Positions 16,689 through 25,588 of a stretch of 64,000 bases of DNA are shown here, one piece after another (position 1 is the first letter of the stretch; each line of letters begins with the position of its first letter). The translations under genes were made by a program, and so were the position numbers. The stretch is from DASQUK01 sp963813485. Its GTDB lineage: Bacteria; Actinomycetota; Acidimicrobiia; Acidimicrobiales; VFJN01. The notes under the pieces were generated by a model. The model did no database searches. It saw only the letters and a program-made list of their open reading frames with translations, and was not told where the DNA came from. The stretch spans positions 238,346 through 302,345 of the forward strand of contig CAWEZE010000020.1 of NCBI GenBank assembly GCA_963813485.1, given 5' to 3'.

Positions 16689-17750
16689 GTGACGGCTCCC
16701 ACGCTCGCCGATGTCGCCCGGGCGGTGGGCGTCTCCCGCACCACCGTTTCCAACGCCTACAACCGTCCCGACCAGCTATCCCCCGCGCTGCGCGACCGCA
16801 TCATGGCGGCAGCCGAGGAGCTGGGATACGCCGGGCCCGACCCCGTGGCCCGCGGCCTGCGGCGTGGCCGGACCGGCCTGGTCGGGCTGGTCTACGACCA
16901 GCCGCTGTCGTACCTGTTCACCGACCCGGCGATCCTGATGTTCGTGGCCGGCATGGCGTCGGTGTGGGACGACGCCGGGAAGAGCCTGGCGCTGCTTCCC
17001 CGCCTGGAGGCCGACGATGCCGGCGCCTCGGTGCTCGCCAACGCCGCCGTCGACGGGTTCGTGTCCATCTGCGACGTCGCCGACGACGCCCGCCTGGCGG
17101 CGCTGATCGCCCGCCGCCTGCCGTTCGTGATGGTGGACCATCGCCGCTCCGGGGCGCGCTGCCAGGTCGTGATCGACGATCGCGGGGGAAGCCGGGCGGC
17201 GATGGAGCATCTCCTGCGCCTGGGCCATCGGCGCCTCGCGGTGCTGGCGCTGCCGCGGTCGCCCGGGGCGGCGGGCGGCACGCTGGATCCGGCCAACCCC
17301 GGCCCCATCCGCTACACGGTCATGGCCGACCGGCTGGCGGGCATCCGCGATGCCGTCGAAGATGCCGGCCTCTCCTGGGACACCGTGCCCGCGCTCGCGG
17401 TCCCCGACGATCAGTCGCCCCGGCAGGCGGCTCGCGAGCTCGCCGGCAACCTGCTCGAGCGGCCCGATCGGCCAACGGGCCTGGTGGCCATGAGTGACGA
17501 GCTGGCCGCCGGGGTGGTGGACGCCGCCGGTGCTCGGGGAATCGAGGTGCCACGCGAGCTCTCGGTGGTGGGCTTCGACGACACGCCCACGGCGACCTCC
17601 ACGGCACCCCCCCTGACCACCATCCATCAGCCGCTCGTAGCGCGAGGGGAGACCGCCGCCCGGCTCCTGCTCGAGGGCGCGCCGGCCAAGGTCGTGGAGT
17701 TTCCCATCGAGCTGGTGGTGCGGTGCTCGACCACCAGGGCACCCACATAG
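16689..17750 (+). CDS. LacI-family transcriptional regulator
   Basis: A 353-residue regulator from GTG 16689. The N-terminal HTH is classical: TLADVARAVGVSRTTVSNAYNRPDQLSPALRDRI followed by the hinge helix AAAEELGYAGPDPVARGLRRGRTGLVGLV. The periplasmic-binding-like effector domain ends with VPRELSVVGFDDTPTATSTAPPLTTIHQP, typical of LacI/PurR members. Members respond to sugars or nucleosides. The ligand is not predictable here because no transport or sugar genes are adjacent. The inverted repeat just upstream suggests autoregulation and control of the divergent small gene. Confidence 0.9.
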   Translation: MTAPTLADVARAVGVSRTTVSNAYNRPDQLSPALRDRIMAAAEELGYAGPDPVARGLRRGRTGLVGLVYDQPLSYLFTDPAILMFVAGMASVWDDAGKSLALLPRLEADDAGASVLANAAVDGFVSICDVADDARLAALIARRLPFVMVDHRRSGARCQVVIDDRGGSRAAMEHLLRLGHRRLAVLALPRSPGAAGGTLDPANPGPIRYTVMADRLAGIRDAVEDAGLSWDTVPALAVPDDQSPRQAARELAGNLLERPDRPTGLVAMSDELAAGVVDAAGARGIEVPRELSVVGFDDTPTATSTAPPLTTIHQPLVARGETAARLLLEGAPAKVVEFPIELVVRCSTTRAPT

Positions 17751-17870
17751 GTCAGCTCGACGCCGGCACGCCGGGTGCGACCGCACCAGCTCGGCCCTGC
17801 CGAGGATTCGGCGTAATTCGGTGAAAGTGACCGTAGAGTTGTCGTCCTGCCTACCGGGAGGAGTCAGCGC

Positions 17871-18095
17871 TTGGCAAAGACTAAGGACGATGCCTTCGTG
17901 CTCGAAGGCCGCACAGACGAAGCCCTCAAGGGAGGCGTGTTCCGCATCTCCCTCGACAACGGCCACACCGTGCTCGGTCACCTGAGCGGCAAGATGCGCA
18001 AGAACCGCATCCGCATACTGCCCGGCGACCGAGTGCAGGTCGAGGTGTCCGCCTACGACCTGAACAAGGGACGCATCACCTACCGCTACAAGTAG
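17871..18095 (+). CDS. infA: Translation initiation factor IF-1
   Basis: IF-1 of 74 residues, a single S1/OB-fold protein that binds the ribosomal A site during initiation. The sequence AKTKDDAFVLEGRTDEALKGGVFRISLDNGHTVLGHLSGKMRKNRIRILPGDRVQVEVSAYDLNKGRITYRYK (given here in outline: the GHLSGKMRKNRIRILPGD core) matches the family over its full length. The start is TTG 17871, preceded by GGGAGGAG at a good distance. It lies outside the ribosomal protein operon where actinobacterial infA usually sits, and beside a cold-shock gene, so it may be a second copy. Confidence 0.92.
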   Translation: MAKTKDDAFVLEGRTDEALKGGVFRISLDNGHTVLGHLSGKMRKNRIRILPGDRVQVEVSAYDLNKGRITYRYK

Positions 18096-18118
18096 GGTTC
18101 GCGCTACAAAATACCAAC

Positions 18119-18143
18119 CGAGCGGGCCACAAGGGTCCGCTCG
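18119..18143. promoter_or_regulatory. Hairpin between IF-1 and cold-shock genes
   Basis: CGAGCGGGCC (18119-18128) can pair with GGTCCGCTCG (18134-18143), one G-T pair, around a 5-nt loop. It lies in the leader of the cold-shock gene, about 20 nt before its TTG, and 23 nt after the IF-1 stop. It could end IF-1 transcripts or act as a structured cold-shock leader. There is no T-tract. Confidence 0.45.
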
Positions 18144-18162
18144 ATACCGAAGAGAGAATCAA

Positions 18163-18363
18163 TTGGCTACAGGGACCGTGAAGTTCTTCAACGCCGAGAA
18201 GGGCTACGGCTTCATCTCGCGTGATGGCGCGGACGACGTGTTCGTCCACTTTTCCAACATCCAGGGCGAGGGCTACCGCACCCTCAACGAAGGCCAGCAG
18301 GTCGAGTTCGACGTGGCGCCCGGCCGGAAAGGTGAGGAGGCCCAGAACGTCCGTGTGATCTGA
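18163..18363 (+). CDS. Cold-shock protein (CspA family)
   Basis: Cold-shock domain protein of 66 residues. It has both RNA-binding motifs: RNP1 as KGYGFISRD and RNP2 as VFVHFSNI, plus the opening GTVKFFNAEKGYGF. Such proteins melt RNA secondary structure and promote translation in the cold. The start is TTG 18163, after GAAGAGAG. The adjacent IF-1 gene and hairpin leader suggest a small translation/cold-shock unit. A GC-rich stem follows the stop. Confidence 0.95.
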   Translation: MATGTVKFFNAEKGYGFISRDGADDVFVHFSNIQGEGYRTLNEGQQVEFDVAPGRKGEEAQNVRVI

Positions 18364-18397
18364 CGACCTGTCTCAGGCGTCAGAGAACTTCATCGAG

Positions 18398-18418
18398 CCG
18401 CCGGCATCGTGCCGGCGG
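18398..18418 (+). terminator. Hairpin after the cold-shock gene
   Basis: CCGCCGGCA (18398-18406) and TGCCGGCGG (18410-18418) form a perfect 9-bp GC-rich stem with a 3-nt TCG loop, about 35 nt after the cold-shock stop and before the next gene at 18450. No run of T follows, but the placement fits a terminator. Confidence 0.6.
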
Positions 18419-18449
18419 TTCGTCGCGTCGGTGCCCGTATCGTGGGCGC

Positions 18450-19418
18450 GTGGACGCACGCGTTGCGCTGAGTCGCCCCGCTCGTCGGCTGCAATCCGAG
18501 ATGATCGACGACGGTGTGGTCGTCGAGGCCGAGGAGAGCGTGCTCAATGTCGTGCTCGACGAGCTCGAGTACGCGCGCCGGCCACCGCTCTTCGAGCGGC
18601 GGGCTCCGATCTACGGGTCCATCGTGGTGCCGGGCGACCGGTCGCTGATCGAGTCCGGCGAACTGGTCGACCTGATCGCCCTCGACGCCATGCCCCTGGA
18701 CGTCGCTCGCCGCTTCGCCGACGGGCGGTCGACGTACGTCGTCCGCCAACCCGATCGGCCGCTGCAGCTGGCCTGCTTCCGGCGGAGCGTGCAGTACGAG
18801 GCCGATCTCGTCGAGATCCAGGCCGACATCGGCGCCGTCATCGTCCAGCGCACGGCCATGGGCGTGACCCGGGCGTTCACCGAAACGGGTGCGGTGGAGT
18901 GGTCCGGCTACCGCTGGACGAACCGCCCCAATGCCCGTAGCGAGCACGAGGCGCTGCAGCCGCTGCTGCCGGGGATCGACAAGCCGGTGCTGGCGGGGGT
19001 GCTGGAACTGGCGGTGCACTGGCTGAGCCCCTCGCGGGTCGGTGCGACACTGGTGCTTCCCGGCGACCACGCCGAGTCGGGCCTGGACCTCGAGCACTCA
19101 ATTGTCGCGCCCACGCTCACGGTGACGACGCGCTACCACTACCCCGCCCTGTTCGCCGCCCTGATGCAGACCGACCTGGCCACGATCTTGGCCGCGGACG
19201 GAGCCGTTCTACGGCTCGCGGTGGGGCTGCGGGCGACGCCCGAGGCCGGGTTCGCGATCGACCACGAGCGGGGGATGCGGCATCGCTCCGCGGCCCGCTA
19301 CACCTTCGACCAGCCCGGGGCGCTGGCCGTGGTCGTGAGCGAGGACGGACCGGTTTCCGTCTTCCTCCACGGCCATCCCCTTTCCGAGTGCATCGCCGGG
19401 ACGCAGAACGCCGGGTGA
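18450..19418 (+). CDS. DisA_N/DAC-domain protein, possible diadenylate cyclase
   Basis: Protein of 322 residues from GTG 18450. The C-terminal third resembles the DisA_N (DAC) fold that makes c-di-AMP from two ATP. It has D250-G251-A252 in LAADGAVLRL and R277-H278-R279 in ERGMRHRSAARYTF, the two catalytic signatures (DGA and RHR), followed by ALAVVVSEDGPVSVFLHG. The distance between the motifs (27 residues) is a little shorter than in typical DAC domains and the usual central LPLS-like segment is missing, so the enzyme is divergent and activity is not certain. The N-terminal 180 residues are not recognised. No membrane segments or DisA HhH DNA-binding domain are seen, unlike CdaA or DisA. Confidence 0.65.
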   Translation: MDARVALSRPARRLQSEMIDDGVVVEAEESVLNVVLDELEYARRPPLFERRAPIYGSIVVPGDRSLIESGELVDLIALDAMPLDVARRFADGRSTYVVRQPDRPLQLACFRRSVQYEADLVEIQADIGAVIVQRTAMGVTRAFTETGAVEWSGYRWTNRPNARSEHEALQPLLPGIDKPVLAGVLELAVHWLSPSRVGATLVLPGDHAESGLDLEHSIVAPTLTVTTRYHYPALFAALMQTDLATILAADGAVLRLAVGLRATPEAGFAIDHERGMRHRSAARYTFDQPGALAVVVSEDGPVSVFLHGHPLSECIAGTQNAG

Positions 19419-19439
19419 CGAACCGGTTACAGTCATGGC

Positions 19440-20192
19440 GTGTCCGGCCGCCAGCTGGGGGGCGAAGGGTCGCCCTCGTTCGTGCGCCTGCTCATGGTCA
19501 TGGCGCTTGCCTGCCTCGCACCCGTGGTGGCGCTGGGGCTGGTGGGCTCGGCGACCGAAGATAACGACAACGTGACAGCGGCCGGGCGGACGCGGCCACC
19601 GACCACCGTCGTCGAAGCTCCCTTGAAGCGAGCGACAACCACCGCGCCGGCCACGACGACCACCACTGCCGGACCGAGCGACGAGGATTCCGACGAGGTA
19701 GCAGCCGCCGGTCCCACGACCACCGCGACGCCGGCGACCGACCCGACGACGACTGCCGTCCCCTCGACGACCGCCGCGCCACCCCCCGCGCCAACCGTCA
19801 GCGCGGCGCGGAGTGCGGCCGAGCAGGTGGTCGACCTGGTCAACGCCGAGCGGGCGGCGGCCGCACCGCGCTGCGGGCCCGTGACCATCGACGACCGGTT
19901 GGCGGCAGCGGCGCAGGGCCACAGCGACGACATGGCCGCGCACGACTACTTCTCCCACACCAGCCTTGACGGGTCGACGTTCACGGACCGGGCCGAGGCG
20001 GCGGGCTTCACTGGCTTCGCGGGGGGTGAGAACATCGCTGCGGGCCAGCGCAGCCCCCGAGACGTGATGGCGGCGTGGATGCAGTCCGATGGCCACCGCG
20101 CCAACATCCTCAACTGCGACTACACGGTCATCGGCGTGGGGCTCAACGAGGACGGCTGGTACTGGACCCAGATGTTCGGCACGGCGTCATAG
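19440..20192 (+). CDS. Secreted CAP (SCP/PR1)-domain protein
   Basis: A 250-residue protein from GTG 19440. A single N-terminal hydrophobic segment (LLMVMALACLAPVVALGLV) serves as signal or anchor. A Thr/Pro/Ala-rich linker of about 90 residues follows, then a C-terminal CAP domain: VVDLVNAERAAAAPRCGPV, DDMAAHDYFSHTSLDGSTF, GGENIAAGQRSPRDVMAAWMQSDGHRANILNCDYTVIGVG. The conserved His/Glu pairs of bacterial CAP (YkwD-like) proteins are present. The role is probably extracellular; the exact activity of bacterial CAP proteins is mostly unknown. The stop is 9 nt before the next ATG. Confidence 0.9.
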   Translation: MSGRQLGGEGSPSFVRLLMVMALACLAPVVALGLVGSATEDNDNVTAAGRTRPPTTVVEAPLKRATTTAPATTTTTAGPSDEDSDEVAAAGPTTTATPATDPTTTAVPSTTAAPPPAPTVSAARSAAEQVVDLVNAERAAAAPRCGPVTIDDRLAAAAQGHSDDMAAHDYFSHTSLDGSTFTDRAEAAGFTGFAGGENIAAGQRSPRDVMAAWMQSDGHRANILNCDYTVIGVGLNEDGWYWTQMFGTAS

Positions 20193-20201
20193 ATTGACGC
20201 G

Positions 20202-21699
20202 ATGGGGGAATCCGGTAGGCGCCTCGGCGACGACGACCACTGGCTGCCGATCAAGTTCGGCCCGGTGTCGAACGGCGAGTTCCACCCGGTGCCGCACAGC
20301 CCGTTCCTGCGCGAGGTCATCCGGCGCACGCACCGGCTGGCCGACGACAACGCCCGCCGCCTCGGCATCACCCGCCGGCAGTTCCTGACGGGCGCCACGG
20401 GCGCCGCCGCCACGCTGTTCGTGTTGGGCGCCTGCTCCAAGGAGGAGTCGGCCGGCCGGGGCGAGTCGCCGGGTGGCACGTTCGACGTCTCCGAGGACGC
20501 CACCACCGACACCAGCGCCGCCCTCGAGGACCTCGGGGGCGAGGAGTTCATCTTCGACGTCCAGACCCACTACGTGAACTACGACCTCGGGGCCGTCGAA
20601 GGCGACTGGACCGCGATGTTCCCGCAGGCGGGCTGCGCCGAGGGCGAGACCGACGGCGACCCGCGGGCGTGCTTCACCGCCGACGCCTATTTCCGTGAGG
20701 TGTTCGTACGGTCGGACACGTCGATGTCGATCCTGTCGGCGCTTCCGACGCCCGACCTCCAGCTCGCACCCGACGACATGGTGCACGCCATCGACGTCGC
20801 CACCCGGATCGGCTGCGACGGTCGCGTGCTCATGCACGGTGGCGCCTACCCGCACCGGGGGCCCATCGAGGCCGCGCTCATGGGCATGAGCGACCTGCGG
20901 GAGCGTTACGAGATCGCGGCCTGGAAGATCTACACGATGACCCCCGCCGACGCGCACTTCTACTTCGACGACCACGACCCCAGTCGGCCGCAGATCGGCC
21001 AGCGCTTCATCGACCACGTGCGCGAGATCGGCCCTCCCATCATCTGCACCCACAAGGGCATCTCGTCGATCGTCGGCTCGACCCCCGAGCTGGCCTCTCC
21101 CACCGACATCGGCCCGGCTGCTGCGCGCAACCCCGACGTGTCGCTCGTCGTCTACCACTCGGGGTTCGAGCCGGGAGGGGGCGGGACCGGCCCCTACGAC
21201 CCCAGCGACCCGGCACCGCAGGGGATCGACCGGCTGATCCGCTCGTTGCAGGACGCCGGGCGTCGAGCCCAATGCCAACGTGTACGCCGAGCTGGGCGGC
21301 ACCTGGTGGTTCGTCATGCGCGACCCCACGGCGGCGGCGCACACACTCGGCAAGCTGTTGAGGTACGTCGGCGAGGACCGACTGGTGTGGGGGACCGATT
21401 CGATCTGGTTCGGCACCCCGCAGGACCAGATCCAGGCGCTGCGAAGCTTCCAGATCAGCGAGGAGCTCCAGGAGCGTCATGGCTACCCGGCCCTCACCGA
21501 CGAGCTCAAGGCCAAGATCTTCGGGCTCAACTCGGCGGCGCTCTACGGCGTCGAGCCCATAACCGGCGCCTGCGACCTGAGCCCCGAGGACGTCGAAGCC
21601 ATCCGCGCCAGCCTGCCGCCGGCCCCGACGTACGGGCCCACGACCTACGCGGAGGCGGCGGCGATGATCGCCGCCCACCAGGGGGGCCAGCTCGCGTAG
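20202..21699 (+). CDS. Tat-exported amidohydrolase lipoprotein (frameshifted as sequenced)
   Basis: Starts at ATG 20202. It has a twin-arginine-type motif ITRRQFLTGATGAAATLFVL and a lipobox LGAC, so it is probably a Tat-exported lipoprotein. The mature part is a COG2159-type amidohydrolase: FIFDVQTHYVNYD, GRVLMHGGAYPHRG, PPIICTHKGIS and, after the frame break, GEDRLVWGTDSIWFGTPQDQIQALRSF. At 21257-21260 one extra G in GCCGGGCGTC shifts the frame; removing it gives DAGVEPNANVYAELGG with no interruption. The joined protein is about 499 residues. It shares a direction with the CAP-domain gene 9 nt upstream. The substrate is unknown. Confidence 0.78.
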
Positions 21700-21917
21700 G
21701 GCTCGGCACGCGTGTCGCCGACTCGGGCTGTCGCCTTCGTACAAGACTGGGCCGGGTTCGGAGCGAGAACCTGGTACCCATGACCAACACCAACCCGGTG
21801 CACAGGTACCCGACGGCTGCGGCGACGACGAGGACGATGTCCAGCGACGGATCTGGCCGGCGAGACGCCACGATGACTTCCGCGAGGGTCCACTAGCGTC
21901 GGGTCAAGGAGGCGGCC

Positions 21918-22862
21918 ATGGCGAGGTACAGAGCGGGGCTACCGCAGGTTGGCGGCGCCGTTTTCCTCACCGATTCGGGGATCGAGACCGTTCTCATCTT
22001 CCATCACGGCTACGAGCTGCCCGACTTCGCGGCGTTCGTGCTGCTCGACGACGAGGCCGGCGTCGAGACGCTCCGCAGCTACTACCGGGACCACGCCGCG
22101 ATCGCCCGGGACGCGGGCGCCGGGTTCATCTTCGAGTCGCCCACATGGCGGGCCAGCCCGGACTGGGCGAAGCGGCTCGGCTACACCGACGGGGCCCTCG
22201 CGGCCGCCAACCGGAAGGCGATCGACATGCTGGTCGAGATCCGCTCCGAGCTCGACGGGGACGGTCCGCCGATGGTCGTGAGCGGCTGTGTCGGGCCCCG
22301 AGGCGACGGCTACCAGCCGTCGGCGCTCATGACCGCCGAGGAGGCCCAGAGCTATCACTCGACCCAGATCGCGACGTTCGCGGAGACCGAGGCCGACATG
22401 GTGACGGGGATCACGATCACCTATGCGGACGAGGCGCTCGGGATCGTCCGGGCTGCGCAGGACGCCGGAATGCCCGCCGCCATCTCGTTCACGGTCGAGA
22501 CCGATGGCGTCCTGCCGGACGGCAACTCGTTGGAGCACGCCATCTCCGTGGTCGACGACGCCACGGGGGGCGGTCCCGCCTACTACATGGTCAACTGCGC
22601 GCACCCTACGCACTTCGACCACGTCCTGGAGTCGGCGGGTCAGTGGCGCGAGCGCATCCGAGGGATCCGGGCCAACGCGTCTCGCATGAGCCATGCCGAG
22701 CTCGATGAGGCCGAGGAGCTCGATGACGGTGATCCCCACGAGCTCAGCCAGCAGTACGCGCAGCTGCAAGCCAGCCTCCCGACCATCACCGTGCTGGGCG
22801 GATGTTGTGGAACCGACCTCCGCCACGTCCAGCAGATCGCCACCGCCTGCGTCAGGCGCTAG
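21918..22862 (+). CDS. Homocysteine S-methyltransferase family protein
   Basis: A 314-residue Zn-dependent methyltransferase-fold protein (MmuM/BHMT family) starting at ATG 21918 with the strong site AAGGAGG just upstream. It has FLTDSGIETVLIF in place of the usual LDGG start, GAGFIFESPTWRASPDW, VVSGCVGPRGDGY, and the zinc site made by NCAHP and GGCCGTD. Members transfer methyl groups from S-methylmethionine or betaine to homocysteine; some act on selenocysteine or other thiols. The substitution at LDGG and the FESPTW segment suggest a divergent subfamily. It is single and not in an operon with methionine genes. Confidence 0.82.
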   Translation: MARYRAGLPQVGGAVFLTDSGIETVLIFHHGYELPDFAAFVLLDDEAGVETLRSYYRDHAAIARDAGAGFIFESPTWRASPDWAKRLGYTDGALAAANRKAIDMLVEIRSELDGDGPPMVVSGCVGPRGDGYQPSALMTAEEAQSYHSTQIATFAETEADMVTGITITYADEALGIVRAAQDAGMPAAISFTVETDGVLPDGNSLEHAISVVDDATGGGPAYYMVNCAHPTHFDHVLESAGQWRERIRGIRANASRMSHAELDEAEELDDGDPHELSQQYAQLQASLPTITVLGGCCGTDLRHVQQIATACVRR

Positions 22863-22937
22863 CCGCAATCCCGTGAGCACCCGGCCCTATTCGGTTCTGA
22901 CCGGGCGCAGCCGCGAGCAGATCGCCGCCGAGGACTG

Positions 22938-23984
22938 GTGAGAGCCCGGTCCGACCCCTTCGCGCGGCTGCCAGCCGACGCCCGCGGCCGCCTACGCGCC
23001 GCCCCCCACCCGGCGTGGGTCGATCCGATGCTGGCAACGCTGACCGACCGCCGGTTCTCGGACCCGCGCTGGCTGTTCGAGCGCAAGCTCGACGGCGAGC
23101 GCTGCCTGGCGTTCCGGGACGGCGGGCGGGTGCGCCTCCTGTCCCGCGCCCGGCAGCACCTCGATGGCACCTATCCCGAAGTCGCCGACGCCCTGGCGCG
23201 CGTGCCGGTCGGCGACTTCGTGGTGGACGGCGAGGTCGTGGCCTTCGACCGCGGCCGCACCAGCTTTGGCCGGCTGCAGCAACGCATCGGGATCTCCGAC
23301 CCGGACCGCGCCCGCCGGAGCCCGGTGGCCGTCTTCTACTACGTCTTCGACCTGCTCCACCTCGACGGCCACGACACGACCGCCCTGCCGCTGCGCGCCC
23401 GCAAGTCGCTGCTCCGCAGCACGCTCTCGTTCCGATCCGGCACGCTGCGCTACACGGCACACCGGAACGCCGAGGGCGAGGCCCTCTTCGCCGCCGCCTG
23501 CGCCCGGGGTTGGGAGGGCGTGATCGCCAAGCGGGCCGATGCGCCCTACGTGGGCCGTCGCTCCGGAGACTGGCTGAAGTTCAAGTGCAGTGCCGGGCAG
23601 GAGCTCGTCGTCGTCGGGTTCACCGAGCCAACGCGCAGCCGCGTGGGCCTCGGCGCCCTCGTGGTGGGCTACTACCAGGGCGGCGACCTCGTCTACGCCG
23701 GCAAGGTCGGCACGGGCTTCTCGCAGGCCACGCTGCGCGAGCTGCGGCGCCGGCTGGACGCGCTGGAGACGCCGGACTCACCGTTCCACGACGACGACGT
23801 CCGGCGCGCGGCCCGCGGCCCCGGTGGGGCCGCCGTCCATTGGGTGCGACCCGAGCTGGTCGCCGAGGTCGCGTTCACCGAGTGGACCACGGACGGCAGG
23901 CTGCGCCACCCCCGCTTCGTCGGGCTGCGAGACGACAAGCCCGCCCGTGACGTGGTCCGGGAGGCACCGCCCGTCGGCCGATGA
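22938..23984 (+). CDS. ATP-dependent DNA ligase
   Basis: A 348-residue ATP-dependent DNA ligase from GTG 22938. The AMP-accepting lysine is in FERKLDGERCLAF (motif I, KLDGxR). Motifs VVDGEVVAFD (III) and WEGVIAKRADAPY (IV) are visible, followed by RSGDWLKFKC (V). The C-terminal OB fold contains EPTRSRVGLGALVVGYYQGG and PARDVVREAP at the end. It has no polymerase/primase or nuclease domain, so it is the free-standing LigC/LigD-ligase type used in repair. No ku gene is next to it. It overlaps nothing and is followed by about 190 nt without a gene. Confidence 0.9.
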   Translation: MRARSDPFARLPADARGRLRAAPHPAWVDPMLATLTDRRFSDPRWLFERKLDGERCLAFRDGGRVRLLSRARQHLDGTYPEVADALARVPVGDFVVDGEVVAFDRGRTSFGRLQQRIGISDPDRARRSPVAVFYYVFDLLHLDGHDTTALPLRARKSLLRSTLSFRSGTLRYTAHRNAEGEALFAAACARGWEGVIAKRADAPYVGRRSGDWLKFKCSAGQELVVVGFTEPTRSRVGLGALVVGYYQGGDLVYAGKVGTGFSQATLRELRRRLDALETPDSPFHDDDVRRAARGPGGAAVHWVRPELVAEVAFTEWTTDGRLRHPRFVGLRDDKPARDVVREAPPVGR

Positions 23985-24178
23985 CGTCACCTCCCGGCCA
24001 CGGCGTGGGCGCCATGAGCGGCGTCGAAGCGGGATTCGATGACGCGGGTCGGCACCGCGAGGACATTGGACTCGGCACCCTCGCTGAGTCGCACCTGTGG
24101 AGCGGGCTCACGGTATCCCTCCGCCCCGTCGCACCATCGGCTCATTGACGGTCCGCCGGACGGGTCATCCAGATCGGG

Positions 24179-25588
24179 TCAGGAGCCGTTCGTCGACCAG
24201 TGCCACGCCTCGCTGGGCAGGTTGTACAGCCCGTAGTCGGCTGCGTGGGCCGCCAGCCACTGGTAACACCGGTTCGAGTGGGAGCGGATGAGCATCTCGT
24301 CGCAGCTGAAGTCGATGGCCAGGCCACGCTCGTGCATCGACCTGCCCGGGCGGGCCGTCGGCGGTGAGCAGCTACCGGCGGGCATCTGGTAGATGGCGTA
24401 GTAGCTCGTCCCACAATGGGCTCGCCGGAGCGCGATCTGGCGGGCGTGATCCCGGTGACCGTGTCCGGTGAGGCTGAGACCGTCGGCCTCGGCCGCCGTC
24501 AGGAGTCCCTCGATCTGGTCCCCGATCGCGGCGTTGACCGTTATCCCGCGCACTGTCCGCAGATCGAGGTCGGACAGCATGCCCGGGGGCTGACCGTCGG
24601 TCCCGGGAGAACCGGACTGGCCGCCGGACGCCGGGGGGCTGGGCGTCAGGTCGGGGTTCTCGTGGAGCCCGACGATGTCGCCCCTGTCGCTGATGCCGAG
24701 CGCGACCGTCTTGGGCGCCCCGGGGAAGCTGATCGGGGTGTAGGGGCCATCCGGACCCTCCGCCAGCACGAAGCCACGGGCTCCGGTCTGGTTGAGATCG
24801 TCGGCCGTGTAGCCCACGATCTGGCCACCGTCGTTGATGCCGAAGGGGATGGTGGTCGGGGCGCCAGGAGCGGCGATGGTCCGGTAGCGACCCTTGCTCA
24901 GCAGGAACCCCTTCGGGGCCCCGGCGGCGTCGAGGTACACGCCGACCACGTCGCCCCGGTCGTTGATGTCGACCGGTGTCGGGGCCGTGGCATCGGGCAC
25001 GTCGAGGGTGGTGAAGCGGCCGTCGCGCCAGACGAAGCCGTGCGTCGTGCCGCCGGAGTCCACGAAGTAGCCCACGACGTCACCGCGGTCGTTGATGGCG
25101 GTGGGCAGCGTGTGCACGGCCCGTGGCGCGTCGATCCTGGTGGTCTTGCCGCGGTGACGGATGTAGCCGCGCACCCGGGCGCTGTCGTCGACGAAAGGCG
25201 TGTCCTCGCTGTAGCGGCCCACGATCTGGCGGCGATCGTTGAGCTTCACGGCCTCGGTTCCCCGGGCGCCCGGCACGTCGAAGGTCGAGATCCTGCCGCG
25301 CTCGTCCCGGACGAACCCGGACTCGCGGTCGGGTCGGATGTACTCACCCGTGACGTACCCCTGGTCGTTGATGCCGCTCGGGAAGATCTCGACCCGGGGG
25401 CCCGGGGCCTCGAACTCGCGGTACTGACCGTCGCTCAACACGAATCCCGGGGTTGCGCTACGGGGCCGACCAGCGGCCGACGCACCCGCAGGCGCCGAGG
25501 TCGTCGTGACGGTGGCGACGGCGACGATCGCAATCGCGAGCGCCGCCGCGGCACGACGGGCCCTGCTCCTATTGCCGAACCGGGACAC
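24179..25588 (-). CDS. Secreted HAF-repeat protein fused to a VanY-type M15 peptidase
   Basis: A 469-residue exported protein starting at ATG 25588, with a signal peptide (AAAALAIAIVAVATVTTTSA). Residues from about 45 to 330 hold about six repeats of the HAF extracellular type, each near 50 residues and each with a GINDxG.VVG-like core (for example AINDRGDVVGYFV and INDRGDVVGVYL). After a Ser/Gly/Pro-rich linker the C-terminal 130 residues match the D-Ala-D-Ala carboxypeptidase fold: SMHERGLAIDF with the zinc ligands His and Asp and EAWHW with a zinc His and catalytic Glu. It should bind or cleave cell-wall peptides outside the cell. This repeat-peptidase combination is unusual. Confidence 0.82.
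   Translation of the reverse strand: MSRFGNRSRARRAAAALAIAIVAVATVTTTSAPAGASAAGRPRSATPGFVLSDGQYREFEAPGPRVEIFPSGINDQGYVTGEYIRPDRESGFVRDERGRISTFDVPGARGTEAVKLNDRRQIVGRYSEDTPFVDDSARVRGYIRHRGKTTRIDAPRAVHTLPTAINDRGDVVGYFVDSGGTTHGFVWRDGRFTTLDVPDATAPTPVDINDRGDVVGVYLDAAGAPKGFLLSKGRYRTIAAPGAPTTIPFGINDGGQIVGYTADDLNQTGARGFVLAEGPDGPYTPISFPGAPKTVALGISDRGDIVGLHENPDLTPSPPASGGQSGSPGTDGQPPGMLSDLDLRTVRGITVNAAIGDQIEGLLTAAEADGLSLTGHGHRDHARQIALRRAHCGTSYYAIYQMPAGSCSPPTARPGRSMHERGLAIDFSCDEMLIRSHSNRCYQWLAAHAADYGLYNLPSEAWHWSTNGS

Noticed and set aside
22938..23984. LigD of the non-homologous end-joining system
   Set aside because: No polymerase or nuclease domain is fused to the ligase and no ku gene lies near it.
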